A DNA stretch of 64,000 nucleotides. Source: Corynebacterium callunae DSM 20147 (lineage in GTDB: Bacteria; Actinomycetota; Actinomycetes; Mycobacteriales; Mycobacteriaceae). Shown here one piece after another: positions 8,672 through 17,100 of this stretch; positions within the stretch are counted from its first letter, which is position 1; each line of letters starts with the position of its first letter. The notes beneath the pieces are model-generated. The model was given only the letters and a program-made list of their open reading frames with translations, searched no databases and was not told where the DNA came from. The stretch covers positions 2,775,552 through 2,839,551 of the forward strand of contig NC_020506.1 in assembly GCF_000344785.1 (NCBI RefSeq), read 5' to 3'. The translations under genes were made by a program, and so were the position numbers.

Positions 8672-9424
8672 ATGAAATCGATATTTATTTCCGGAGCAGC
8701 CCAAGGAATCGGCCGTGCAGTAGCAGAAAAGTTTCTTTTGGAGGGATGGCAAGTAGGCGCATACGACATTGCGAGCATCGAATATGAACATCTCAACCTC
8801 CACAAGGGACGGCTCGATGTCACTAAAGCCGAGGAGTGGGAGAGTGCTCTTGCGGACTTCGCTGCAGTTACTGGCGGAACCATTGATGTGGTGGACAACA
8901 ATGCAGGAATCATTATAGATGGGCCTCTTGCCAAAGCCGAGGAAGGCGACGTCGAAAAGCTTATTGCAGTAAACGTGGCCGGAGTGACTCTTGGTGCCCG
9001 CGCGGCGCACCCCTATTTGAAGCGCACGCCGGGCGCACATCTGGTGAATATGGCTTCGGCATCGGCAGTTTATGGGCAGCCGAATATTGCGGTGTATTCC
9101 GCCAGTAAGTTTTATGTGGTGGGTTTGACGGAGTCTTTGGAATTGGAGTGGCGCCGTGATGGCATCCGAGTCGTTGATATTTGGCCACTGTGGGCGAAGA
9201 CTTCGCTGGCGCAGGTTGACGCTGCGTCGACGCGCCGTTTAGGAGTGCGGATTACGCCGGAACAGGTTGCGGAGGCCGTGTGGGCGGCGGTGCATCCGAA
9301 GAATCGCTGGGCGCGGGGCAAGGTTCATTATGGGGTTTCTGCGCTGGATAAGGCTTTGTATGTGGCGAAGTCCTTGGCGCCAGACCGCATGACGCGCTTT
9401 TTGACCAAGATTGTGGCTGGGTAA
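8672..9424 (+). CDS. Short-chain dehydrogenase/reductase
   Basis: A 250-residue classical SDR. The cofactor loop reads SGAAQGIG (residues 6-13), then NNAG, the serine in NMASASAVYG and the catalytic pair in YSASK. It should be a cytoplasmic NAD(P)-dependent oxidoreductase acting on an alcohol or ketone; substrate unknown. The start chosen is the ATG at 8672, just before the Rossmann fold. The frame is open to 8561, but that extension has no family match. It is monocistronic and ends in a clear terminator. Confidence 0.85.
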   Translation: MKSIFISGAAQGIGRAVAEKFLLEGWQVGAYDIASIEYEHLNLHKGRLDVTKAEEWESALADFAAVTGGTIDVVDNNAGIIIDGPLAKAEEGDVEKLIAVNVAGVTLGARAAHPYLKRTPGAHLVNMASASAVYGQPNIAVYSASKFYVVGLTESLELEWRRDGIRVVDIWPLWAKTSLAQVDAASTRRLGVRITPEQVAEAVWAAVHPKNRWARGKVHYGVSALDKALYVAKSLAPDRMTRFLTKIVAG

Positions 9425-9432
9425 AGCAAATA

Positions 9433-9471
9433 AAAAAAGTCTGGATCTTCATGGAAGAGCCAGACTTTTTT
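9433..9471. terminator. Bidirectional terminator
   Basis: AAAAAAGTCTGG pairs with CCAGACTTTTTT across a short loop. It separates the convergent dehydrogenase and peptide transporter genes. Confidence 0.88.
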
Positions 9472-9487
9472 GTGCTTTGAATGTTGT

Positions 9488-11014
9488 TTAGCGGACGTCG
9501 ATAAACTTCTTCAGGACCCAGTTCTTGGATGCAATGATCACAAGACCAATGATGATGGTGATAACACCAACGGTGATGAAGAAGGTCTTCTCAGCGCCAG
9601 CGTCGGTGGGGTCGTAGTAACCGCCGAGGGTGCCGGAGAGGGAAGTACCCATGGAGACTGCCATCAGCCACACTGCGAACATGCGAGACTGGAAGGCCGC
9701 TGGAGCGACCTTGGTGGCAAGGGAGTTGCCAACCGGGGAGAGCAGGAGCTCGGCGATGGTGAAGAGGAAGTAGACCCAGATAATCAAAGCCATTGGAGTG
9801 GAGTTGTCTCCGCCGCCTGCGAAAGGCAGGAAGAAGAACAAGGCAACACCGATGACGATATTTGCCACACCGAACTTCACTGCGGTAGACCACTGCTTAG
9901 CGCCCAGCTTGGTCCACAAGGTGGCGAAGATACCAGAGAAGACGATGATAAAGATTGGGTTGAAGGAGTTGATCAATCCTGGGGGCAGATCAATTCCGAA
10001 GAAGTTGCGGTCCAAACGAGTGTCGGAGTACACAGCCAAAACAGTGAACTGAGTCTGGAAGATCGCGAAGAAGAGCACACCACCAATGAACATTGGGATG
10101 AAGCCCAGCAGGCGAGACTTCTCGGCAGCGCTGGTGAGAGGGGAGGTGTACATCTGAGCAAGCAGGCCGATAGCTGCAATCAAAGCGATAAGCGCGGTGA
10201 TGTTAGAGAGCCATTCCAGCTTGATAATGCCGGTGGCAACCAAAGCAACAACGATGGCCACAACGACGAGAGCGCCGATAAGCCAGGCGGCGTACTGGCT
10301 CTTTGGAAGTGGGTTTGGAACATCGTGTCCAGCAGCGCCAATAGTGGTCTTACGCATTGCAACGTACTGGATAAGGCCGAGCGCCATACCAACTGCTGCG
10401 ATACCGAAGCCCCAGTGGAAACCACCCCAGCCCCAGATAGCGTTGGTGATCAGTGGTCCGAAGAGGCCACCGATGTTGACACCCATGTAGAAGATGGAGA
10501 AACCTGCATCGCGACGAGGGTCAGTGTGGGAGTACAGCTGACCGAGCACAACCTGAGCCGCAGTCTTAACGCCACCGGAACCTAGGCCGATGAGGACCAG
10601 GCCGATGGAGAGGCCAACATAGCCCGGGATGAGTGCCAGCGCGAGGTGGCCAATCATGACGACGATGGCGGAGTAGAAGAGGGTCTTCTCAGAACCGAAT
10701 ACACGGTCTGCCAAGAAGGAAGCCACCAGGGACGTCATGTAGACAAATCCGCCGTAGGCACCCACGATGGAAAGAGCTGCCGTTTGATCCATACCCAGGC
10801 CACCTTCGGTGACTGAGTAGTAGAGGTAGAAGGCGAGGATGGACTGCATGCCGTAGAAGCTGAAGCGCTCCCACATTTCCACGCCGAAGAGGTTGGCCAG
10901 GCCCCATGGCTGGCCAAAGAACTGTTTCTCGCGGTGAGCGTCAGTAGCTACAGAACCACTACTAGGTTCAGTAGGCTCCGGTACCACACCACCTTTGCTT
11001 GTGTCGGTATTCAT
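9488..11014 (-). CDS. dtpT: POT-family proton-coupled di/tripeptide transporter
   Basis: A 508-residue MFS membrane protein. The N-terminal POT signature EMWERFSFYGMQ carries the ExxER motif used for proton coupling. The second signature lies around FSIFYMGVNIGGLFGPLI, with further helices to the C-terminus. It imports di- and tripeptides with protons. The start is the ATG at 11014; upstream residues in frame are Trp/Cys-rich and unconvincing. No strong ribosome binding site precedes the ATG, so the message may be leaderless or start differently. A parS site lies 84 bases upstream of the start. Confidence 0.9.
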   Translation of the reverse strand: MNTDTSKGGVVPEPTEPSSGSVATDAHREKQFFGQPWGLANLFGVEMWERFSFYGMQSILAFYLYYSVTEGGLGMDQTAALSIVGAYGGFVYMTSLVASFLADRVFGSEKTLFYSAIVVMIGHLALALIPGYVGLSIGLVLIGLGSGGVKTAAQVVLGQLYSHTDPRRDAGFSIFYMGVNIGGLFGPLITNAIWGWGGFHWGFGIAAVGMALGLIQYVAMRKTTIGAAGHDVPNPLPKSQYAAWLIGALVVVAIVVALVATGIIKLEWLSNITALIALIAAIGLLAQMYTSPLTSAAEKSRLLGFIPMFIGGVLFFAIFQTQFTVLAVYSDTRLDRNFFGIDLPPGLINSFNPIFIIVFSGIFATLWTKLGAKQWSTAVKFGVANIVIGVALFFFLPFAGGGDNSTPMALIIWVYFLFTIAELLLSPVGNSLATKVAPAAFQSRMFAVWLMAVSMGTSLSGTLGGYYDPTDAGAEKTFFITVGVITIIIGLVIIASKNWVLKKFIDVR

Positions 11015-11097
11015 TCGATTAATGATTCCGCACCATAAAGCACAATTCCAATCCCAATCCCAGCTTGAACAGCGCAATCTCAGCTCAATTTCGATTT

Positions 11098-11117
11098 AAT
11101 GTTTCACGTGAAACATT
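11098..11117. promoter_or_regulatory. parS: parS site 4
   Basis: Perfect TGTTTCACGTGAAACA at 11100-11115, with AA/TT extending the symmetry to 20 bp. It sits in the upstream region of the peptide transporter gene, away from any terminator. Confidence 0.92.
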
Positions 11118-11327
11118 CTTAATAGCTTTTCACAGGCTTTTAGATGGAGCGGAAAGCGCGTCTTCTAATTCGGCAGGTTTTTGTTTTGTGGATAGAATGT
11201 GGGAATTTCAGCCACATTTACCCCATCAAAGGGGTGAAAAATGGCTTGTTGAGGTACATTAAACACCCTCTTTAAGGACCGACTCCAATATTCCCAGAGT
11301 GTGCCAGGGGTGAGGGGACTATGCATA

Positions 11328-11680
11328 TTCAGGTGAAGGCCATTACATTTATCATTGATCTTAAAATAAGTCACAAATGGGAATTATGTTGCACCTGAAG
11401 TGGTGAATCCAATGGACTTAAAAGCCTCACGGTCGAACTAGCTGGCTTTTGAAGATCTCATCTAAAGGTAGTGGTCACCCCGGCCAAGCAACAGAGTTAT
11501 TTTCAAGCACCTTCTAGAAAGGGTTTCAGTCCAGCCCCATCTTCAACCCGTTAGTAGTGACCGCTTGTTTGTCCGGCGGTGCGATTATCCGACCGCCTGC
11601 CTACGAGAGTGGAGGACAGGGTAGTTGTTCCATTACTCCCATGGGATGTCCGGGCCAGTTCAGCCCTGGCGGCTTTTTGG
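11328..11680 (+). ncRNA. Candidate structured non-coding RNA ending in a terminator
   Basis: No coding signal is present in 11118-12035, but this part folds well on paper. TTCAGGTG (11328-11335) pairs with CACCTGAA (11392-11399). AGTGGTCAC (11470-11478) pairs with GTGACCGCT (11557-11565, one G-U), enclosing a GGGTT/AACCC hairpin (11521-11549). A GGCGGT/ACCGCC hairpin follows (11575-11597), then a GGACA/TGTCC stem (11614-11651) with an inner GGGTAGT/ACTCCC helix. It closes with GCCAG/CTGGC (11654-11670) and a T tract (11674-11678). The succession of helices capped by a terminator suggests a stable RNA on the plus strand. It does not match the RNase P, tmRNA or SRP RNA signatures I know. The 5' end is not determined. 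Confidence 0.4.
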
Positions 11681-11728
11681 TTCTCACAGTACAAAACTCT
11701 ACGTAACCTTAGGCCTCTTCAAGCGAGG

Positions 11729-11881
11729 TTATAAAATGAGCTCGGAGAGCTGCAGTGAGGGCTAGTGGGGGACTAATGCGGAAAATTTCACACCGGGATC
11801 CTTGCCGAACCCTCTGGGAATTTACCCGGGGTCAGACATTTAAGGGCATTTAATAAGTTGGCCCATGGGCCCAGCGATATA
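11729..11881 (+). other. Second structured stretch behind a TATAAA box
   Basis: A strong corynebacterial -10 like hexamer TATAAA begins near 11730. Downstream are short hairpins: TAGT/ACTA around GGGGG (11763-11775), CCGGG/CCCGG (11793-11829) and the palindrome GGCCCATGGGCC (11861-11872). It may be a second small transcript, a long leader of the regulator gene at 12036, or chance. No T tract follows. Confidence 0.25.
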
Positions 11882-11986
11882 GTCCCACGACCGGACAACA
11901 ACTAACGTCAAAGACCGTAAACTTCTATTGAGATATTCAGCTTTCTTTTGCACCCCAAATAGCTGTGATCCAATTCACTTAAATAA

Positions 11987-12009
11987 AAGGTGTATTTCAT
12001 ATACATCTT
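11987..12009. promoter_or_regulatory. NsrR-type operator
   Basis: A 23-bp near-palindrome with half-sites AAGGTGTATTT and ATATACATCTT around a central C. Established NsrR sites follow AAGATGYATTT-N-AAATRCATCTT; this one differs at two positions. It lies 26 bases before the start of the Rrf2-type regulator, which fits autoregulation and NO-responsive control of the flavohaemoglobin gene behind it. Confidence 0.75.
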
Positions 12010-12035
12010 TAACTTCTAGAACTTAGGATGAGACC

Positions 12036-12518
12036 ATGCACTTGACCACCTTTGCTGATCTTGGACTTCGGTCCATGATGATCTTGGGAGATCTGCCGGC
12101 AGGGCAGCGCCTCACGATCTCAGAATTAGCAAAGGCAACCAATGCCTCGGACAACCATCTTGCGCGCGTCGTCGCCAAGTTAGTGGACATGGAATTGGTG
12201 ACTTCCATTCGTGGAAGAAACGGTGGAGTGCATCTGCCAGACTCGGCCCGTGGGGCAAGCGTGGGGCAGATCCTCCGAGAACTTGAAGGCCCCGGGGAAG
12301 TGGTGGACTGCCAAGGTGCAAAGCCGTGCCCCTTGGCAGCACATGACTGCAAGTTGCGCCATCGATTGGCCGCAGCGCGGGAAGCCTTCTTTGCTGAACT
12401 TGATGGAGACACCATCGGAGATCTGATTCGCGTCAATCGTGTGGCAGCACAGCCTAATTCCGAGGAAGCCCACGGTTCCTCTACTTCTCTAGGTCTACCC
12501 ACCTTGTGGAATAACTAG
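12036..12518 (+). CDS. nsrR: Rrf2-family NO sensor, NsrR-like
   Basis: A 160-residue cytoplasmic regulator. The winged helix-turn-helix occupies about residues 1-80 (TISELAKATNASDNHLARVV is the recognition region). Three cysteines in DCQGAKPCPLAAHDCKL (about 92-107) match the iron-sulfur cluster ligands of NsrR. In that family the cluster reacts with nitric oxide and the protein then releases DNA. The flavohaemoglobin gene lies 47 bases downstream in the same direction and an NsrR-like operator lies upstream, so the pair looks like a self-contained nitrosative stress unit. IscR or RirA identity is less likely given the context. Confidence 0.85.
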   Translation: MHLTTFADLGLRSMMILGDLPAGQRLTISELAKATNASDNHLARVVAKLVDMELVTSIRGRNGGVHLPDSARGASVGQILRELEGPGEVVDCQGAKPCPLAAHDCKLRHRLAAAREAFFAELDGDTIGDLIRVNRVAAQPNSEEAHGSSTSLGLPTLWNN

Positions 12519-12565
12519 CCTTGTGACTCACCCATGAGGGCTACCGAACACGGAAAGCGAATCCT

Positions 12566-13768
12566 ATGTTTACTCAGCAAGCTCCCAACACTGCCCGCGC
12601 TCAGCTCTCTGAGGGGAATGTGGAAATCATCCGCCAGACTCTTCCAGTGATTGGCGCACACATCAATGAGATCACCCCGGTCTTCTATCGCACGATGTTT
12701 GCCAATCACCCAGAGTTAATTGCCGACACTTTCAACCGCGGTAACCAGCGTTCCGGCGAGCAGCAGAAGGCGTTGGCCGCCTCTATCGCCACCTTCGCCA
12801 CGATGCTTGTTGATGAAAACGCACCCGATCCAGTAGAAATGCTTTCCCGAATTGGCCACAAGCACGTATCCCTCGGCATCACCGCAGACCAGTACCAGAT
12901 TGTCCACGACAACCTTTTCTCAGCCATCGTCGAAGTGCTCGGCGAGGCTATTACCCCAGAGATCGCCGGCGCCTGGGATGAGGTTTATTGGCTCATGGCC
13001 AACATTCTTATCAGCTTTGAAAATGATCTCTACAGCTCCGCTGGGGTAGCAGCGGGCGACGTCTTTATCAAGGCGGAACTAAAGGAAAAGACTCAACTAA
13101 GCCCACTAGTCACTGAGTACACCTTCTCCGGCCAAGGTTTTGAAAAGGCGCTTCCAGGCCAGTACACCTCCATTGGTGTGACGCTTCCTGACGGTGCTCG
13201 TCAGCTTCGGCAATATTCCCTCATCAAGACTGACGAGAATTCTTTTTCCATTGCAGTCCAAAAGGACGGCGAAGTATCCAACTTCCTTCTGGAAAACGTT
13301 GACCTCAGCGACGTTGTAGACGCAACCCTGCCAGCTGGCGATCTAGTCCTAGAAGACAATGCAGCACCACTCGTTCTTGTCAGCCAGGGCATCGGTTCCA
13401 CTCCAATGACCGGAATGCTTTCCCACTTGGTGGCAACTCAGAACCCACTCGACCGTGAAGTTGTTGTCCTTCACGCCGATGCAAACGAAGCTGAATACGC
13501 TCAGCGTGAGAACACTAACAATCTTGTCGCAGCACTGTCCGAGCGTGGCAAAGCCACCCACATCGCCACTTTCCGCGAGCAGGATGAATTACTCAACTTG
13601 GACCAGCTCTTCCAAGAAGGCAAGGTTCCAGCAGAAGCTCAGTGGTACCTCTGCGGTGGAAACACCTTCCTGCAGGACATCCGCGAGCAATTAGAAAAGA
13701 ACACCAAGCTTGCCCCTACAAGCATCCACTTTGAACTCTTCAGCCCTAACGACTGGCTGGTTAGCTAA
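12566..13768 (+). CDS. hmp: Flavohaemoprotein, nitric oxide dioxygenase
   Basis: A 400-residue cytoplasmic enzyme that turns NO and O2 into nitrate using NAD(P)H. Residues 1-145 are a globin with the B10 tyrosine in FYRTMF (Tyr41) and the proximal histidine in GHKHVSLGI (His100). Residues 160-265 bind FAD (RQYSLIK). The C-terminal domain binds NAD(P), with SQGIGSTPMTGML and the LCGGNTF loop. Full length is as expected for Hmp. It follows the NsrR-like gene and ends in a strong terminator. Confidence 0.93.
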   Translation: MFTQQAPNTARAQLSEGNVEIIRQTLPVIGAHINEITPVFYRTMFANHPELIADTFNRGNQRSGEQQKALAASIATFATMLVDENAPDPVEMLSRIGHKHVSLGITADQYQIVHDNLFSAIVEVLGEAITPEIAGAWDEVYWLMANILISFENDLYSSAGVAAGDVFIKAELKEKTQLSPLVTEYTFSGQGFEKALPGQYTSIGVTLPDGARQLRQYSLIKTDENSFSIAVQKDGEVSNFLLENVDLSDVVDATLPAGDLVLEDNAAPLVLVSQGIGSTPMTGMLSHLVATQNPLDREVVVLHADANEAEYAQRENTNNLVAALSERGKATHIATFREQDELLNLDQLFQEGKVPAEAQWYLCGGNTFLQDIREQLEKNTKLAPTSIHFELFSPNDWLVS

Positions 13769-13793
13769 TCTCAAAACCACCCAGTAGGACATC

Positions 13794-13829
13794 ATCGCCG
13801 ATCATAACCACCATGATCGGCGATTTTTT
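13794..13829 (+). terminator. Rho-independent terminator
   Basis: ATCGCCGATCAT pairs with ATGATCGGCGAT across seven bases, followed by TTTTT. It closes hmp. Confidence 0.9.
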
Positions 13830-13871
13830 CATGCCGCATCCAGGTCACCATCTAAGACGCGCGAGGAAACG

Positions 13872-13889
13872 ATGTTTCACGTGAAACAT
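13872..13889. promoter_or_regulatory. parS: parS site 5
   Basis: Perfect TGTTTCACGTGAAACA at 13873-13888, in the 400-base gap between hmp and the phosphoesterase gene. It is the perfect copy nearest the origin in this window, about 50 kb from its right end. Confidence 0.92.
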
Positions 13890-13976
13890 TAAAAATGGTT
13901 ATGTCGTGCAATTTTCAAATTCTTGCTCATTTGAAAATTTTAAGCAACGCAACGTGCATAAACAGTTTTCACACAG

Positions 13977-13995
13977 TTCATTAAGAGTTAATGAA
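13977..13995. promoter_or_regulatory. Inverted repeat upstream of phosphoesterase gene
   Basis: TTCATTAA-GAG-TTAATGAA is a perfect 19-bp palindrome about 180 bases before the phosphoesterase start. The C. glutamicum homologue phoC is under phosphate starvation control by PhoRS, so this is a candidate control site, but it is not a known PhoR motif. The rest of 13769-14172 holds only a terminator, the parS site and AT-rich promoter-like DNA. Confidence 0.4.
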
Positions 13996-14172
13996 ACGAC
14001 CTTAATCTAACCTTCAGCAGTCGGACAGTGCGCATTCATCAATAAGCGCAAAGCACCTCTTTCATGCCCACCATGCCTTCCCCAAAGGTGCGGTGGTCTT
14101 TTAACATGCTCGCGCTTTTACTCCCGACGCAAAAACTTAAACAATAAACTCAACAATATAAGAGGATCCACC

Positions 14173-17100
14173 GTGAACCCACGAAGAAATGGTCTTCGCT
14201 TGGCAATAGCCATTACGGCTACTAACACAGCCTTTGCTATGGCCAGCGGACATGTTTCCTATGCCCAAGACATTAATTTAGAACAGCTAAATGCAGCTCT
14301 TACTGACCTGGAAGCTCTTGCACCAGTACCCAATGACCTTGTTGTCACTGAGATCCTGCCTGATACCACCAGTTATGACAATTATGAGTTTTTTGAAGTT
14401 CATAACACCGGCTCTCAACCAGTCACCATTGGGGCAGGGGAATATAGCTTTTCCTATTCCTATTCGGATTCCATTGATACCACTCAAGACAAAGCACTAT
14501 CCCTGGGCTCCGATGTCACAGTAGCGGCGGGCGAGACCATTGTGGTTTGGATTGAATACAGCACGAGCACCGTGAATACGGCAGCATTAAGTGACCAGAA
14601 TTTCCGTGACTTTTATGGCATGGACTCCAGCATCAGAATTTTCCGCGCAACTGGCCAGGCAGGCTTAGCCAATGGTGGGGATCGTGGCATCCGAGTTCTT
14701 TATAACGGAGAAGTTTCCAGCTGGTCGCATTATCCAGCTGGAAGCGCCGCTGTACAAAAGGGCATTGATTTTGCCCTACCTAGAACCGGTGAGCAAGCAG
14801 CTGTGGCTATCCACACCCAAGTTGATCCCACGCCTGGAATTGTCACTGTAGATCAGCTTCTTCCGGGTGGAGTCGATGAGCCAGTAGATCCCCCTGCTTC
14901 CACTGATCCCATCTTTGATAGCCAGACCTCTCCAACTTCTGCAGCTCCTTTAATACTTACTGAGCTAATGGTGAACTCCACCAATATCGAAACAGCAGAT
15001 GGTTTTGAATACGTGGAGATCAGCAATACCACCGCAGCACCTATCGACTTTTCCGACTACACCCTGAATTATCTTTATCCACAGGATGAGTTCACCAATA
15101 CCAATGCAGCGGTATGGGCTGCCACCCCCAGCGATACGATTATTGAGCCTGGTAAATCCTTGATTTTCTGGATCAAAAATGGTTCAAATGACGCTTTGAC
15201 CGTGGCTGATTTTAATACCGAATACGGTACCAATTTGGTCGCAGACAAGGACATTGTTGAGGTCAAATCCGGTGGTATGGCCAATGGTTCCGCACGTGGC
15301 ATGCAGATCCAAACCAATACCGGTGAGATCGTCAACCGTGGCTATTACAACATGGCTGGCGCCTCAGATGTAGCTGCTAATAGAGGCTTGCAATATGCCG
15401 TTGACCCCAGCGATCTAAGCAAGCAAAAACTGCTCGGCAACGGCGCACCTACTCCTGGGGCTACCGATAAGTCCCAGATTCCTCATCCTTTGCAGCCTGT
15501 CGTGGCAGATACCAGCGCTCCCAAAGTCACTGACAACACCATCAAAAGCGTCAACCCGGCAGAACCTTTTGTCTTTTCCTTTGCAGTAACCGACGACACC
15601 CAGGTACGCACTGTTACCCTGCATATAAAGTCCAGCGCAGATCAAGCAGCACGCGATATCAACCTCACCGTGTCTGAAGGGCAGTACAAATGGGAACTTC
15701 CTGCAGCCGATATCACCGGAAAATCCTGGTTCGAATACAGCCTGAGCATTTCTGATGGCACCCACACCACCAACACCGATCCCATAAAGGTGGGCGTTGA
15801 AGGCGCAAACACTGATCCCGTACTCCTCAATCTTGAAGAGAATCAGTGGGTTAATGGCACCACCGATATCATCGGCGCCTCAGACAACTTCGGCGATAAG
15901 GTCGAGATGCTTATCGACGCCGCCCCTGTTGCTGCCACCTCCAGTTTGCCGGCGGCCCCAACATTTGCGATGGAAGTTACACAAACCGACGTGTTCTTCC
16001 GCAATGGCATCCTTGCCGGTGGGGAAGAGCTACTTATTTTTGATAAGGGCACCTACGCTAACACGGAGACCGTCTCCACCGAAGTTCCGCTGTATCACAT
16101 CAATGCTGATGGTACCCTCACTGTGAGCGTTTACGCTGGCACCAAAGCTGCTCCCGCCATTGATCTCAATGAAAATAACGATGACTTCCAGATTCGGAAT
16201 TTGCGTTTGGTCCTTCCTGATGGTCGTACCCTCACCCCTATCGGAATCGATGATTCTGAATCTTGGATCAGCATGGGCGACAGCACTGGTAAACACGACT
16301 ATGTTGATGCCACCTTCCAGATTCCATCCGATGCTTTTACCGGTGTGGCGCATGCTTGGGACACCACCAAGGTTTCTGACGGCGAGCACCGCGTGCGGGT
16401 GGCCCGAACTGATGGCCAGTTTGTAGAGCACACGGTACGTGTAGATAACACTGGCCCAATTCTTGATGTCACTGGAGTTGCAGAAGGTCAAGAACTACGT
16501 GGCACTGTGGACATTAACGCCACCGCCACCGATGCTGGCGCTGGTTTGAAGAACATTGAAACGCTTCTCGACGGCGAACGTGTAGAGCTTCCTTTCACTA
16601 CTGGTTCCCTCGCCCTCGAAAAGGGATCGCACACCTTGGTTGTACGTGCCGAGGATGAGGTAGGAAACCGCAGCGAAGAAACTATCAATTTCACCACTCC
16701 AGAAGAAATCCCCATCAGTGGTGACTTCGGACCTACCAATAATCAGGTAGTTAGCGCTGGCGATGTTACTCTTAACGCCCGAGCTATCGATCCCAACGGC
16801 GATGCCGTGGATATGACATTCTTGGAAGCTGATACTCCTTCCCTAGATAGCGGACGAGTTCGGATGTCTTCAGGAACCGTTAGTGATGCTGCGACGACGG
16901 ATCGCTCCGAAGCCGTCAACCTGACGCGGGAGGACGTCGAAAAGCTTGCGGGCACAGATGGACTGGGGGCCGAGGTTGCCACCGACAGCGCGCTGCCATA
17001 TCAGCTTTTTGAGGTCGATGCGAGCGACGAGCTCGCTGATGATACCCAGTTGCGCGTGAATTGGGCGGGTGCCGCCGACAGCAAGGCGCAGATTATTTTA

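Noticed and set aside
9470..10585. Open frame of 371 codons on the plus strand
   Set aside because: It lies wholly antisense to the POT transporter gene, is rich in Asp/Gly/Gln without domain pattern, and mirrors the codon structure of that gene.
15415..16491. Several minus-strand frames within the phosphoesterase gene
   Set aside because: All are antisense to a long gene with clear signal peptide and domain motifs; none has a binding site or recognisable product.
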